A stretch of DNA of 40,966 nt from Pseudomonadota bacterium (GCA_021845805.1 JAJZVD010000029.1:1-40966); one strand, 5' to 3'. Positions 26,511-36,322 are shown, counted from the stretch's first letter. The notes: a model not told the origin generated them from the letters alone. Translations and numbers: made by a program.

Positions 26511-27230
26511 CTAGCTGCGCAGGACGGCAAGCGCCGCACCGAGGTCAAGCGCCCCGTCATAGAGCGCGCGGCCCGAGATCGCGCCCGCGATGGCCCCGGT
26601 GGCCTTCAGCGCCAGAAGATCGGCCAGCGAGGACACCCCGCCCGAGGCGATCACCGGGATCGAGACGGCGCGGGCCAGCGCCTCTGTCGCGGCGATGTTG
26701 GGGCCCTGCATGGCGCCGTCACGGTCGATGTCGGTGTAGATGAGGGCCGCAACCCCCGCATCCTCGAAGGCGCGCGCGAGGTCGGTGGCCTGAATGTCGG
26801 TTTCGGTTGCCCAGCCCTTGGTGGCGACGCGGCCCTTGCGCGCGTCGATCCCCACGGCGACCCGGCCCGGGAAGGCGCGGGCGGCCTGGCGCACGAGGGC
26901 GGGGTCTTCCACCGCGACCGTGCCCAGGATGACGCGGGCGAGGCCCTTGGCCAGCCAGCCTTCGATCGTGGCCATGTCGCGGATGCCGCCGCCAAGCTGG
27001 CAGGGCACCGGCACCGCGGCCAGGATCGCCTCGACCGCGGCGGCATTGACGGGCTGGCCCGCGAAGGCGCCGTTCAGGTCGACGAGGTGAAGCCAGTCGC
27101 AGCCCGCGGCCACGAAGGCGCGGGCCTGGGCGGCGGGGTCGGTGCCGAAGACGGTGGCCTTGTCCATGTCGCCGCGCAGCAGGCGCACGCAGGCGCCGTC
27201 CTTCAGGTCGATGGCGGGATAAAGGATCAT
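26511..27230 (-). CDS. hisA: ProFAR isomerase (HisA)
   Basis: A 239-residue (beta/alpha)8 isomerase acting just before HisF/HisH in histidine synthesis. The catalytic aspartates are in [17 protein letters not shown] (D8) and VGIDARKG. The phosphate sites are CQLGGGIRD and IASGGVSS, and [16 protein letters not shown] is typical. The ATG at 27230 has GGAG upstream. It heads the hisA-hisF-hisE series and is divergent from the DUF2147 gene. Confidence 0.96.
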   Translation of the reverse strand: MILYPAIDLKDGACVRLLRGDMDKATVFGTDPAAQARAFVAAGCDWLHLVDLNGAFAGQPVNAAAVEAILAAVPVPCQLGGGIRDMATIEGWLAKGLARVILGTVAVEDPALVRQAARAFPGRVAVGIDARKGRVATKGWATETDIQATDLARAFEDAGVAALIYTDIDRDGAMQGPNIAATEALARAVSIPVIASGGVSSLADLLALKATGAIAGAISGRALYDGALDLGAALAVLRS

Positions 27231-27368
27231 GGGCCGGGCTCCGGGCTGGGGGAACCGCCGCCTCTTGCCACAGGGCGCGGGGCTTGTGAAGCGCGTGACC
27301 CCACGTCGCGCTGGACAGGCGGGGGGCGGCGCCGCGAGACTTGGCCCCGTGAGGGGGAGGAGACCCGG

Positions 27369-27770
27369 ATGAACCGCCTGTTTCTGACTGTGGCCGCGAT
27401 CCTTGTCGCGGCGCCCGCGCTGGCTGCCGACCCGGTGGAGGGGCTGTGGCAGACCGCGCCTGACGACAATGGCCATTCGGGCCATATCCGGATCGCGCCC
27501 TGCGGGGCGAAGCTTTGCGGCACGCTGGTGACATCCTTCGACACGGCCGGCAAGCCGATGACATCCGCCAATATCGGCAAGCAGATCGTCTGGGGCATGG
27601 TGGCCGAGGGGGGCGGCGCCTATGGCGAGGGCAAGGTGTGGTCGCCTGACCGCAACAAGACCTATGATGCGAAGATGCAATTGACGGGCGACAGTCTTGC
27701 GGTGTCGGGGTGCGTGATGGGCGGGCTGATCTGCCGCAACGGCGGGACCTGGACGCGGGTGAAGAACTGA
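27369..27770 (+). CDS. DUF2147 exported protein
   Basis: A 133-residue protein with a Sec signal peptide ([19 protein letters not shown]). The mature part, [34 protein letters not shown] through GNGG-like closing residues, matches DUF2147, a small periplasmic beta-rich family. Four cysteines (two early, two late) could form disulfides. A GGAGGAG site precedes the ATG. Similar genes often sit beside hisA in Rhodobacteraceae, but no function is known. Confidence 0.88.
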   Translation: MNRLFLTVAAILVAAPALAADPVEGLWQTAPDDNGHSGHIRIAPCGAKLCGTLVTSFDTAGKPMTSANIGKQIVWGMVAEGGGAYGEGKVWSPDRNKTYDAKMQLTGDSLAVSGCVMGGLICRNGGTWTRVKN

Positions 27771-27845
27771 CGCGGGCCTTGTGCCCCCGCTGGCCATCCC
27801 GACCCGCGCGCCTTACATATGGCGCCTGTCAGACGGAGCCTGCCC

Positions 27846-28844
<999 letters not shown>

Positions 28845-30080
28845 CTAGACCACCTGAAGCCCGCGCGGCAGGTGGTTCATCGGCGCGGGGCCGTCGGGGG
28901 TGACCAGGATCTGATCCTCGATGATCATCCCGCCGAGGCCGGTGACATAGCACGGGCATTCGAAGGCCATCACCATCCCGGGCTCCAGCACCTCGGTGCT
29001 GTCGGCGGCGATGAAGGGCCAATCCTCGCTGCCCGGGCCGGTCCCCAGGCTGTGGCCGAAATGGCCGCGGCTGAAGCCGGGAAAGCCTGCGGCGCGGATG
29101 GCGGCGGTGGTGGCGCGATGCACCTCGGCCAGCGGCGTGCCGGGGGTCAGGCAGGCGAGCCCCGCGGCAAAGCCCGCCTCGAGGGCGGCGAAGAGGGCGG
29201 CCTGCGCGGCGGTCGGGGCGCCCAGCACGAAGGTGCGCCCGCTGTCCGAGGTATAGCCCGCCATCACCGTGCCCACGTCCACCTTGACCAGCGCGCCGGG
29301 TTCCACCACGCCGCCCGCGCCCCAGGGATCGGGGCCGACCGAGATGTAATCCCAGGCGCCGGTCAGCGGGGCGCTGCCGCGGTTGGCGGCGATGGCGGCG
29401 GCCCAGGCCTGTGACAGCGCGGCCCGACTGACGCCCGGGGCGATCGCCGCGCGCACGGCGGCGATGCCGGTTTCGGCCAGCGTCACCGCCTGCCGCAGCA
29501 GGGCGATTTCCTCGGCGCCCTTGACCATCTTCAGCCGCCCGATGACCGTCGATCCGTCGACCAGTTCCGCGCCGGGCAGGGCGGCGGCCAGCCCCGGCCA
29601 GTCGGCGGCCGAGATCGCGGCCATCTCGATGCCCACCCGCGCGCGGGCCAGGCCGCGTTCGGCCAGCGCCGCGGCCAGGTGGCGCCAGCAGTCGGCGGCA
29701 TCGAAGGTGGTGGGGCGGGCAAAGCCCGGCGCACGGCCCTCTGTCGCCCAGGCGGCGGCGAAAGCGGCGGGGGCGGGCAGGGCCGGGTCGACCCCGCGAA
29801 GGTCGGCGGTTTCCACCCAGATCGGGGTTTCGCGCAGGTCGGCGATGGGGCTTTGCGCGCGGAAGGCGGGGGCGAAAAGATCGCTTGCCACCGCGGTTTC
29901 GGGCAGGCGCGCATCGGCGGGCACCAGCACCGCCACCGCGCCCGCCCTCCGCCACATGGTGGCCACGCCCGGCTCTGCGCCGGTGGCGTAGCGGAAGCTT
30001 TCGGGCGACAGAAGGATCAGCGCGTCAAGCTCCGCCGCCGCCATCAGGGCCTCGGCGCGGGTGCGGTTCAGGTGGGGCAT
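28845..30080 (-). CDS. M24-family metallopeptidase (Xaa-Pro aminopeptidase-like)
   Basis: A 411-residue pita-bread-fold protein. The N-terminal creatinase-like domain (NRTRAEALMAAAELDALILLSPESFRYATG) precedes the catalytic M24 domain. All five metal ligands are visible: Asp in VKVDVGTV, Asp in TSDSGRTFV, His in GHFGHSLGTG, Glu in AFECPCYV and Glu in MIIEDQILV. It is probably an Xaa-Pro dipeptidase/aminopeptidase, though creatinase-type hydrolases share the fold. TTGCGC-N16-TACTCT upstream is a plausible promoter. Confidence 0.88.
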   Translation of the reverse strand: MPHLNRTRAEALMAAAELDALILLSPESFRYATGAEPGVATMWRRAGAVAVLVPADARLPETAVASDLFAPAFRAQSPIADLRETPIWVETADLRGVDPALPAPAAFAAAWATEGRAPGFARPTTFDAADCWRHLAAALAERGLARARVGIEMAAISAADWPGLAAALPGAELVDGSTVIGRLKMVKGAEEIALLRQAVTLAETGIAAVRAAIAPGVSRAALSQAWAAAIAANRGSAPLTGAWDYISVGPDPWGAGGVVEPGALVKVDVGTVMAGYTSDSGRTFVLGAPTAAQAALFAALEAGFAAGLACLTPGTPLAEVHRATTAAIRAAGFPGFSRGHFGHSLGTGPGSEDWPFIAADSTEVLEPGMVMAFECPCYVTGLGGMIIEDQILVTPDGPAPMNHLPRGLQVV

Positions 30081-30205
30081 CGGGCTCTCCGTTCGGCTGG
30101 CGGGCAGAGTAGCGGCCCCGCAGCGCGGCGCAAGACGGGGCCGGGCGGCCGCGCGGTGGCCGCCCGGGTCGTCGGGTGCGGGGCGTCGCCCGGCCTGCCC
30201 GCGCC

Positions 30206-31018
30206 TTACGCTGCCTTGGGCGTCAGCCGCACGGCGGTGCCCCAGGGGTCGGCCAGCGTGCTTGCCCCGGTGCGGGCGAGCGTGGCGGCAAGCGCGTCGG
30301 GTTCGGCCCGGATCTCCAGTTCGGCCAGGCCGGTCGCGGGGTAGCTGCGCACCCCTGCGCCGCGGCTGTTCCAGATGTTGGCACCGATGTGGTGGTGGTA
30401 GCCGCCCGCACCCAGGAAGCTTGCCCCCGGGTAGCGGGTGGTCAGCGCAAAGCCCAGCGTGTCGCCGTAGAAGGCGTCGGCCTCGGGCAGGCTGCCCACC
30501 TGCAGGTGGACGTGGCCCACCACCATGCCCGCGGGCGCGTCGGCCCAGGGGGCGGTTGCGGCCCCGGCGATGTCGTTCAGGTCAAGCCGCGCGGTGGTCA
30601 TGGCGATGGCGCCGTCCTTCATCGGCCACTGGTCGCGGGGGCGATCGACGTAGACCTCGATCCCGTTGCCTTCGGGGTCCGACAGGTAGATCGCCTCGCT
30701 GACCCAGTGGTCCGACGCCCCTTCCAGCCGTACCCGGTTGTCGGCCGCGTGGATCAGCCAGCGGCCAAGGTCATCGCGCGTCGGCATCAGGAAGGCGGTG
30801 TGGAAGAGCCCGGCCTCTTGCGGGCTGCGGGGGCGCGCGGCGGGGTCGGCGCGCAGTTCCAGCAGCGGGGTGCCGCCCGCGCCCAGCACCGCCACCCCGC
30901 CCGATTGCGACAGGGTGTCGAGGCCAAGCACGCGGCTGTAGAAGGCCGTGACCTTGGCGGGATCGTTCACGGTCAGGGCGACGCGGCCGATTTCAAGCGG
31001 GGCGCTGGCGGTGCTCAT
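30206..31018 (-). CDS. VOC-superfamily dioxygenase, CatE-like
   Basis: A 270-residue protein with two VOC modules. Module 1 (IGRVALTVNDPAKVTAFYSRVLGLDTL ... AGLFHTAFLMPTRDDLGRWL ... ASDHWVSEAIYLSDPEGNGIEVYVDRPRDQW) strongly resembles Bacillus CatE catechol-2,3-dioxygenase. Module 2 contains VVGHVHLQVGSLPEADAFYGDTLGF and GGYHHHIGANIW. Metal-ligand His residues are present in both. It is encoded 17 bases after doxX, with AGGAGA before the ATG at 31018. Likely role: ring-cleaving or detoxifying action on catechol/quinone compounds; the substrate is inferred. Confidence 0.8.
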   Translation of the reverse strand: MSTASAPLEIGRVALTVNDPAKVTAFYSRVLGLDTLSQSGGVAVLGAGGTPLLELRADPAARPRSPQEAGLFHTAFLMPTRDDLGRWLIHAADNRVRLEGASDHWVSEAIYLSDPEGNGIEVYVDRPRDQWPMKDGAIAMTTARLDLNDIAGAATAPWADAPAGMVVGHVHLQVGSLPEADAFYGDTLGFALTTRYPGASFLGAGGYHHHIGANIWNSRGAGVRSYPATGLAELEIRAEPDALAATLARTGASTLADPWGTAVRLTPKAA

Positions 31019-31035
31019 GGCATTCTCCTTTCCGC

Positions 31036-31461
31036 TCAGGCGGATTTTTCGGGGGTCAGGGCATAGGTGCCTCCACCCAGCAGCGACTGTATCACCAGGG
31101 CGACGATCCAGAAGGCCGGATACTCCCAGCCGCCATTCGGATTCGAGAACATGAAGCCCGCGTGCCAGTGCACGGTGACGATGGCGCCCAGCAGGATCGG
31201 GATCAGGGCCAGCGCGGCAAGTCGCGTCCAGACCCCGAGGATCAGGGCGATGCCGCCTGCGACTTCGGCCGCCATGTCGAGCCAGGCCAGGGCCGGGGGC
31301 AGGCCGAGGCTGCCGAAGAAGGCGACGGTGCCCGCCGGGGTGAAGACAAAGATCTTCACGCCGGCATGGAAAAGGAACAGCAGCCCCAGCGTGACGCGCA
31401 GGATCAGCGCGGCATGGGCGGCATTGGTGGCGGGGCGGACGGCAAGAGAGGAGGTGGTCAT
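31036..31461 (-). CDS. DoxX-family membrane protein (CatD-like)
   Basis: A 141-residue protein with four predicted membrane helices (about residues 17-38, 47-66 with preceding loop, 71-92 and 115-133). LRVTLGLLFLFHAGVKIF and GGIALILGVWTRLAALALIPILLGA match DoxX/DoxD proteins. These often pair with VOC dioxygenases in quinone or thiol-stress operons. The ATG is at 31461. It is followed 17 bases on by the CatE-like gene and preceded by a minus-strand TAGGGC box (31506-31501). Confidence 0.87.
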   Translation of the reverse strand: MTTSSLAVRPATNAAHAALILRVTLGLLFLFHAGVKIFVFTPAGTVAFFGSLGLPPALAWLDMAAEVAGGIALILGVWTRLAALALIPILLGAIVTVHWHAGFMFSNPNGGWEYPAFWIVALVIQSLLGGGTYALTPEKSA

Positions 31462-31500
31462 CGGTCGGTCCTTGAAGCGGGCGCCGGGATGGCGCGACCT

Positions 31501-31535
31501 GCCCTAGATGGTCGATTCCTTTTGGGAAGATAATT
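31501..31535 (-). promoter_or_regulatory. Candidate LysR operator and promoter of doxX-VOC
   Basis: TAGGGC at 31506-31501 (minus strand) could be a -10 box. At the -35 place there is no TTG but an inverted repeat, TTCC-TTTTG-GGAA (31516-31528), followed by another AATTCC. A poor -35 box covered by a LysR-type T-N11-A dyad suggests activator-dependent expression by the adjacent LysR protein. Confidence 0.35.
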
Positions 31536-31550
31536 CCGATAAACCGAAGA

Positions 31551-32489
31551 TCATTCCTGCCCATCCGGAAGGAATGGCGGCGGCAAGGACGCCCATCCCG
31601 GCTGCCGGGCAAAGTGATCGGCAAGAAAATCCACCAGCACCCGCACCCGGGCGGCCAGGTGCCGACCGGGCGGATACATGGCGTAGAAGCCGAAGGGGGG
31701 GCTTTCGTACCCGGCCAGCAGCCGCACCGTTGCGCCGCGGGCAAGGCTGTCGGCGGCGACGAAATCGGGCACATGGGCGATCCCGAGCCCCGCTTCGGCC
31801 GCCATCACACAGGCTTCGGCGTTGGAATAGCTGAGCCGCCCCTGCACCTGCACCGTGACCGGCCCGCCGGGCCCGCCCAGCCGCCAGGCGGTGGGCGTGC
31901 GGAAGTTCGTGTCGATGATGCAGGCATGGGCGGCAAGGTCGGCGGGGACCCGGGGCGCCGGATGCCGGGCCAGGTAGGCGGGCGCCGCGATCACCACCAC
32001 GCGGGTGTCGCACAGCTTGCGCGCGATCAGGCTGCTGTCGTCCTCGGCCCGGCCAGAGCGGACGGCCGCATCGAAGCCTTCATCCACCAGGTTCACCACG
32101 CGGTCGGTCAGACTGACGTCCAGGAAGATGTCGGGATAGCGCAGGGCAAAGGCGTTCAGCCCCGCGGCAAGCTGCATGGTGCCGAAGGTCAGCGGCGCCG
32201 TCAGCCGGACCCGGCCGCGAGGGCTGCGGGCGGCATTCTTGACCGCATCCTGAAGCGCGTCGAACTCGTCCACCAGGCTGCGCAGCCGGTCGAAATAGCT
32301 TTGCCCGGCCTCGGTCGCCGAGACCGCGCGGGTGGTGCGGTTCAGCAGCCGCACGCCCAGGTCATGTTCCAGCCGCTGCACCAGCTTCGAGGCCTGGCCG
32401 GAACTGGTGCCCAGTCGCCGCGCCGCCGCGGCGAAACTGCCGGTTTCCATCACCGCGCAGAACATGCGCTCGGCTTCCAGACGGTCCAT
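31551..32489 (-). CDS. LysR-family transcriptional regulator
   Basis: A 312-residue LysR protein. The helix-turn-helix is EAERMFCAVMETGSFAAAARRLGTSSGQASKLVQRLEHDLGVRLLNRTTRAVSATEAG. The effector-binding half (GRVRLTAPLTFGTMQLAAGLNAFALRYPDI) is of the DsdC/CrgA-like type common to quinone- and aromatic-responsive regulators. It lies upstream of doxX on the same strand with an 89-base gap, so it probably controls the doxX-VOC pair. No effector can be named. Confidence 0.9.
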   Translation of the reverse strand: MDRLEAERMFCAVMETGSFAAAARRLGTSSGQASKLVQRLEHDLGVRLLNRTTRAVSATEAGQSYFDRLRSLVDEFDALQDAVKNAARSPRGRVRLTAPLTFGTMQLAAGLNAFALRYPDIFLDVSLTDRVVNLVDEGFDAAVRSGRAEDDSSLIARKLCDTRVVVIAAPAYLARHPAPRVPADLAAHACIIDTNFRTPTAWRLGGPGGPVTVQVQGRLSYSNAEACVMAAEAGLGIAHVPDFVAADSLARGATVRLLAGYESPPFGFYAMYPPGRHLAARVRVLVDFLADHFARQPGWASLPPPFLPDGQE

Positions 32490-32535
32490 CGGTTCCCCCG
32501 CGCGCGCGCCCCCGGGGTCTTCAATGCCCGAAACC

Positions 32536-32563
32536 GCGCCGCGGGGGAACCCTCCCGCGGCGC
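32536..32563 (-). terminator. Hairpin downstream of htrA
   Basis: GCGCCGCGGG (32536-32545) pairs perfectly with CCCGCGGCGC (32554-32563), a 10-bp stem with an 8-base loop, 41 bases past the htrA stop. On the minus strand it is followed only by GGTTTCG, so it is a weak intrinsic terminator. Confidence 0.45.
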
Positions 32564-32603
32564 GGCCGGGCGGCGTTGGCCTTCCGGGTTGCCCCCGGGG
32601 GGA

Positions 32604-33752
32604 TCAGGCCTTCTGCGGCGCCTTCATCAGCCCGACGTTCACGTCAAGCACCACCTGCTTGCCTGCGCGCAGCACGTCGACCTTGGCCTTGGTGTCGGGC
32701 GCCGTCATCGCCACGGCGCGGGGCAGGTCGTTCAACTGCTTGATGTCGGTGCCGTCGAAGCTGGTGATGATGTCGCCCCGCTTCATCCCCGCCTTGGCGG
32801 CCGGGCTGTCGGGGTTCACGGCCGCGACCATCGCGCCTAACGGCTTGTCCATCCCCAGCGCTGCGGCGATGTCGGGCGTCACGGCCTGCACCTGAACCCC
32901 CAGCCAGCCGTGCTCGGCCTTGCCGCCGTGTTCCAGTTCGGCCACCACCTTCTGCACCACATCCGACGGCACGGCGAACCCGATCCCGACCGAACCGCCG
33001 GTGGGCGACAGGATCGCAGTGTTCATCCCGATCACCTGGCCCGCATCGTCAAAAAGCGGCCCGCCCGAGTTGCCCTTGTTGATCGCGGCGTCGGTCTGCA
33101 GGAAGTCGTCATAGGTACCCGACCCGATGTTGCGCGCCTTGGCCGAGATGATGCCATGGGTCACGGTGCCGCCCAGGCCGAAGGGGTTGCCCACCGCCAT
33201 CACATCGTCGCCGACGCGGATCGCCTTGGACGACCCGAAGGCCACCGCGGGCAGCGCATCGGGGCTGTCGACCTTGATGACCGCCACGTCGGTCACCGGG
33301 TCGGTACCGATCACCTTGGCATCGAAGCTGCGCCCGTCTTCCAGCGTCACCTTGACCGAGGTGGCGCCTTCGACGACGTGGTTGTTGGTGACGATGTAGC
33401 CCTTGGGGTCGATGATGAAGCCCGAGCCCACGCCATGCATCATCGGCTGCTGCCGGGCCTGCTGGCTGTCGCCCTGGTTCGGGTCGCCCTGTTGCGGGAA
33501 GGGAAAGCCGAACTGCTGGCTGAACTCCTTGAAGGGGAATCCCTGCGAGGACATGGCGCTGTCGCCCGGGGCCTTCGAGGTCACCTCGATGAACACGACC
33601 GAGGGTGCCACCTTGGCCACCAGATCGGCATAGCCGCCCGGCGGCGAGGCCATCGCCATGCCGGGCAGGACGGTCAGCGCGCCGGATGCGGCCAGCGTCG
33701 CGGCAAGGGCAAGGCCGGCAAGGCGGCGGCGGGGCGGAACGGGAAGCGTCAT
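32604..33752 (-). CDS. HtrA/Deg-type periplasmic serine protease with one PDZ domain
   Basis: A 382-residue protein with a signal peptide (RRRLAGLALAATLAASGALTVLPGMAMA). The trypsin-like domain has the catalytic triad in VTNNHVVEG (His), DPVTDVAVIKV (Asp) and INKGNSGGPLFD (Ser). A Gln/Pro-rich loop (PFPQQGDPNQGDSQQARQQ) matches the long LA loop of DegP. Only one PDZ domain follows (WLGVQVQAVTP ... KRGDIITSFDG), against two in DegP; in that it is like DegS, but it is not membrane-anchored. The ATG at 33752 has AGGAGA upstream. It is divergent from a two-component system. Confidence 0.92.
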   Translation of the reverse strand: MTLPVPPRRRLAGLALAATLAASGALTVLPGMAMASPPGGYADLVAKVAPSVVFIEVTSKAPGDSAMSSQGFPFKEFSQQFGFPFPQQGDPNQGDSQQARQQPMMHGVGSGFIIDPKGYIVTNNHVVEGATSVKVTLEDGRSFDAKVIGTDPVTDVAVIKVDSPDALPAVAFGSSKAIRVGDDVMAVGNPFGLGGTVTHGIISAKARNIGSGTYDDFLQTDAAINKGNSGGPLFDDAGQVIGMNTAILSPTGGSVGIGFAVPSDVVQKVVAELEHGGKAEHGWLGVQVQAVTPDIAAALGMDKPLGAMVAAVNPDSPAAKAGMKRGDIITSFDGTDIKQLNDLPRAVAMTAPDTKAKVDVLRAGKQVVLDVNVGLMKAPQKA

Positions 33753-33840
33753 CGGGAAGTCTCCTCTGATCTGGGCCGGGGTCTCGTCCGGCGGGATGAG
33801 GATCAGATGCGCCTGCTGTCTCGCAGCTTCCTCTCGGGTG

Positions 33841-33892
33841 GATTACAAATCTGCAAGGAAGGGTCACGGGCGTGTGTGTCCCGTTGCGGGAC
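33841..33892. promoter_or_regulatory. Candidate operators between htrA and the two-component genes
   Basis: The 181-base divergent gap holds two dyads: GATT-ACA-AATC (33841-33851) and GTCCCG-TTG-CGGGAC (33878-33892). Either could be the binding site of the adjacent response regulator, which may control htrA and itself. This is inferred from position and symmetry only. Confidence 0.3.
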
Positions 33893-33933
33893 CGCGCGGG
33901 GCGGCGCAGGTTCGGCCGGGAAGGGAGATCGCG

Positions 33934-34605
33934 ATGCGCATCCTTGTGGTGGAAGACGATCGGACGACGGCCGACTACATCGCCGACGGCCTGCGGCGCG
34001 AAGGGCATGCGGTGGACGCGCTGGCCCAGGGGCGCGACGCGCTGGTGCGGGCCACGACCGAGGATTACGACGTGCTGGTGGTGGACCGGATGCTGCCGGG
34101 GCTCGACGGGCTGTCGCTGGTCAAGGCGCTGCGCGCCGCGCGGGTGGCAACGCCGGTGCTGTTCCTGACCTCGCTGGGCGGGGTCGACGACCGGATCGAG
34201 GGGCTGAACGCGGGCGGCGACGATTATCTGGTGAAGCCTTTCGCCTTTGGCGAACTGTCGGCGCGCGTCGCGGCCCTGGCCCGCCGCCCGCGGATGCAGG
34301 AGGCGGTGACCGAACTTGTGGCGGGCGACCTGCGGATGGACCTTCTGGCCCGCCGCGTCACCCGCGCGGGGCAGGAGATCGACCTGCTGCCGCGGGAATT
34401 CGCGCTGCTGGAACAGCTTCTGCGCCGCAAGGGGCGGGTGCTGACCCGCACCATGCTGCTGGAATCGGTCTGGGACATCCGCTTCGATCCGCAGACCAAT
34501 GTGGTCGAGACCCATGTCAGCCGCCTGCGCGCCAAGATCGACAAGCCGTTCGAGACGGAACTGATCAAGACCGTCCGCGGCGCGGGCTACCGGATCGAGG
34601 GCTGA
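33934..34605 (+). CDS. OmpR-family response regulator
   Basis: A 223-residue regulator. The receiver domain has acidic pocket VVEDD (residues 5-9), phosphoacceptor D51 in LVVDRMLPGLDG, and the switch Lys in DDYLVKPFAFGEL. The C-terminal winged helix (EIDLLPREFALLEQLLRRKGRVLTRTMLLESVWD ... VVETHVSRLRAKID) is of the OmpR/PhoB type. GGGAGA precedes the ATG at 33934. The sensor kinase gene begins three bases after its stop. Confidence 0.95.
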   Translation: MRILVVEDDRTTADYIADGLRREGHAVDALAQGRDALVRATTEDYDVLVVDRMLPGLDGLSLVKALRAARVATPVLFLTSLGGVDDRIEGLNAGGDDYLVKPFAFGELSARVAALARRPRMQEAVTELVAGDLRMDLLARRVTRAGQEIDLLPREFALLEQLLRRKGRVLTRTMLLESVWDIRFDPQTNVVETHVSRLRAKIDKPFETELIKTVRGAGYRIEG

Positions 34606-34608
34606 CCG

Positions 34609-35970
34609 ATGGCCCGGCTTGGCCTGCCCGCGCTGCGCCGATCCACGCCCGTGCGGCTGGCGGCCTTTCTGGTCGCGCTGTTCGCCTGCGTCAGCCTGCT
34701 GAGCTTCGGCGTGACCTATCTGGTGATCCGCAACCGGCTGGAAACCGGGATGCGCGCCGATCTGGAACAGACGATGGCCGGGTTCTCGGCGGCGCCCTCG
34801 GCCTCGGCGCTGGCCGCGCTGATCGCCAACCAGGGTGCGGTCACCGACCCGTCGCAGCGCATCCTGACCTATCTCGCCCCGAACGGGCAGGTGTTCGGCA
34901 ATGTCGCCCTCAGCCGGGGGCCGGAAGGGTTTCTCTATATCGACCTCGGCCCCAATCCGACCGGGGCGCGGCGCGACTATTTGGGCCTTGCGGGGAACTT
35001 CTTCGGCGGGCAGCTGATCGTGGCGGCGAACCGGGCGCCGGTGACGGCGCTGGCCGCGACCTTCCTCGATGTGCTGCTGGCCAGCCTGCTGCCCACCATC
35101 GTCATCGCGATCGGCGGCGGCTTGTACCTTGCGCGGCGCAGTCGGGCGCGGGTGGACCGGATCGTGGCCACGCTCGACCGGCTGTCCTCGGGCGATCTCA
35201 CGGCGCGGGTGGTGCCGATGCCGGGGGCGCATGACCTGGCCGCGATCGGCGAAGGAGTGAACCGGCTTGCCGTTCGCCAGGAAGCCGCGACCGAGGCGCT
35301 GCGGCAGGTCTCGGCCGACATCGCGCATGACCTGAAGACGCCAATCCAGCGGCTGGCGGTGCAGCTCGACCGGCTGGCCGCGGCCGAAGGGATGCCCGAG
35401 ACGGGCGCGGCACTGGCCGCCGAGGCGCGCGAAGAGGCGGCGCGGATCGTGGGCACGTTCCAGTCGCTTCTTCAGATCGCCCAGATCGAGGGCGGCAGCC
35501 CCAAGGCGCGGTTCGTGCCGGTAGACCTGGCCGAGGTGGCCCGCACCTTCGCCGAGATCTACGAACCCGCCGCCGATGACGCGGGCCAAAGCCTGACGCT
35601 GCATCTGCCCGGCGGCCCCGTGACGGTGCAGGGCGACCGCAGCCTTCTGGGGCAGGCTCTGGCCAACCTGATCGAGAACGCGCTTCGCCACACGCCGCCC
35701 GGCAGCCGGATCGCCGTGACGCTGCACGGCGGCGCGCAGCCGGTGCTGGAGGTGGCCGACACCGGCCCCGGCATTCCGGCGGACGAGCGGCAGAATGTGC
35801 TGCGCCGCCTCTACCGGCTGGAACGCAGCCGCACCACGCCCGGCAGCGGCCTTGGCCTGGCGCTGGTGGCGGCAATCGCCGATCTGCATGGCGCCGCGCT
35901 GACGCTCGACGACGCCGCGCCGGGGCTGGTCGTGCGCCTGGCCTTCGGGCGGCCGGACGGCGCGCCATAG
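34609..35970 (+). CDS. Sensor histidine kinase
   Basis: A 453-residue inner-membrane kinase. Transmembrane helices at about 15-40 and 145-172 flank a periplasmic sensor region of about 105 residues. A HAMP linker follows (RRSRARVDRIVATLDRLSSGDLTARV). The H-box is VSADIAHDLKTPIQRL (phospho-His about 240). The ATPase region has the N-box NALRHTPPGSRIAV and G-boxes DTGPGIP and GSGLGLALVAAIADLHG. It is translated with the preceding response regulator (three-base gap). The divergent htrA suggests an envelope-stress role, but the signal is unknown. Confidence 0.94.
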   Translation: MARLGLPALRRSTPVRLAAFLVALFACVSLLSFGVTYLVIRNRLETGMRADLEQTMAGFSAAPSASALAALIANQGAVTDPSQRILTYLAPNGQVFGNVALSRGPEGFLYIDLGPNPTGARRDYLGLAGNFFGGQLIVAANRAPVTALAATFLDVLLASLLPTIVIAIGGGLYLARRSRARVDRIVATLDRLSSGDLTARVVPMPGAHDLAAIGEGVNRLAVRQEAATEALRQVSADIAHDLKTPIQRLAVQLDRLAAAEGMPETGAALAAEAREEAARIVGTFQSLLQIAQIEGGSPKARFVPVDLAEVARTFAEIYEPAADDAGQSLTLHLPGGPVTVQGDRSLLGQALANLIENALRHTPPGSRIAVTLHGGAQPVLEVADTGPGIPADERQNVLRRLYRLERSRTTPGSGLGLALVAAIADLHGAALTLDDAAPGLVVRLAFGRPDGAP

Positions 35971-36001
35971 CGGCGGGGCCGGGGGCGCGCCGGGCCCCGT
36001 C

Positions 36002-36322
36002 TCACCCCCGCAGCGCCAGCCCGATGCGATGGCGCACCGGCGTCTCCTCCGCCGCCAGCGCGCGGGCCAGCACGGTCAGGTCGGCCTCGGCGCGGTGCAG
36101 CCTGTCGACCAGCGTCAGCAACAGCGCCAGCGTATCGTCAGGGATCTCGTAGGCCTCGCAAAGCTCGCAGGCCAGCCGCAGCCGGGCCTGCTCGCCCGGT
36201 CCGAAGACAGGCCCGCGGGGCCCCTTTACCGGAACCACCACCTCGGCCGCGATCCAGGCCCGCAGCCGCGCGCGGCTGATCGGCAGGTCGGCCAGCACCT
36301 CATCCTCGCCCTTAAGGCTCAT
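36002..36322 (-). CDS. CbpM-like chaperone modulator (MerR-type helix)
   Basis: A 106-residue protein (SLKGEDEVLADLPISRARLRAWIAAEVVVPVKGPRGPVFGPGEQARLRLACELCEAYEIPDDTLALLLTLVDRL... condensed by key parts: RARLRAWIAAEVV and LRLACELCEAYE). The winged-helix-like N-terminus and helical C-terminus fit CbpM, which inhibits the J-domain of CbpA. The ATG at 36322 overlaps the stop of the cbpA-like gene by four bases, the usual cbpA-cbpM coupling. An upstream start at 36367 is open but would lie deep inside that gene. Confidence 0.8.
   Translation of the reverse strand: MSLKGEDEVLADLPISRARLRAWIAAEVVVPVKGPRGPVFGPGEQARLRLACELCEAYEIPDDTLALLLTLVDRLHRAEADLTVLARALAAEETPVRHRIGLALRG

Noticed and set aside
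33109-35889. Open frame of 926 codons on the minus strand across the two-component genes
   Set aside because: It is His/Arg/Gln-rich shadow of the response regulator and kinase, and its 3' part is a frame-shifted copy of htrA. High GC at third positions explains the lack of stops.
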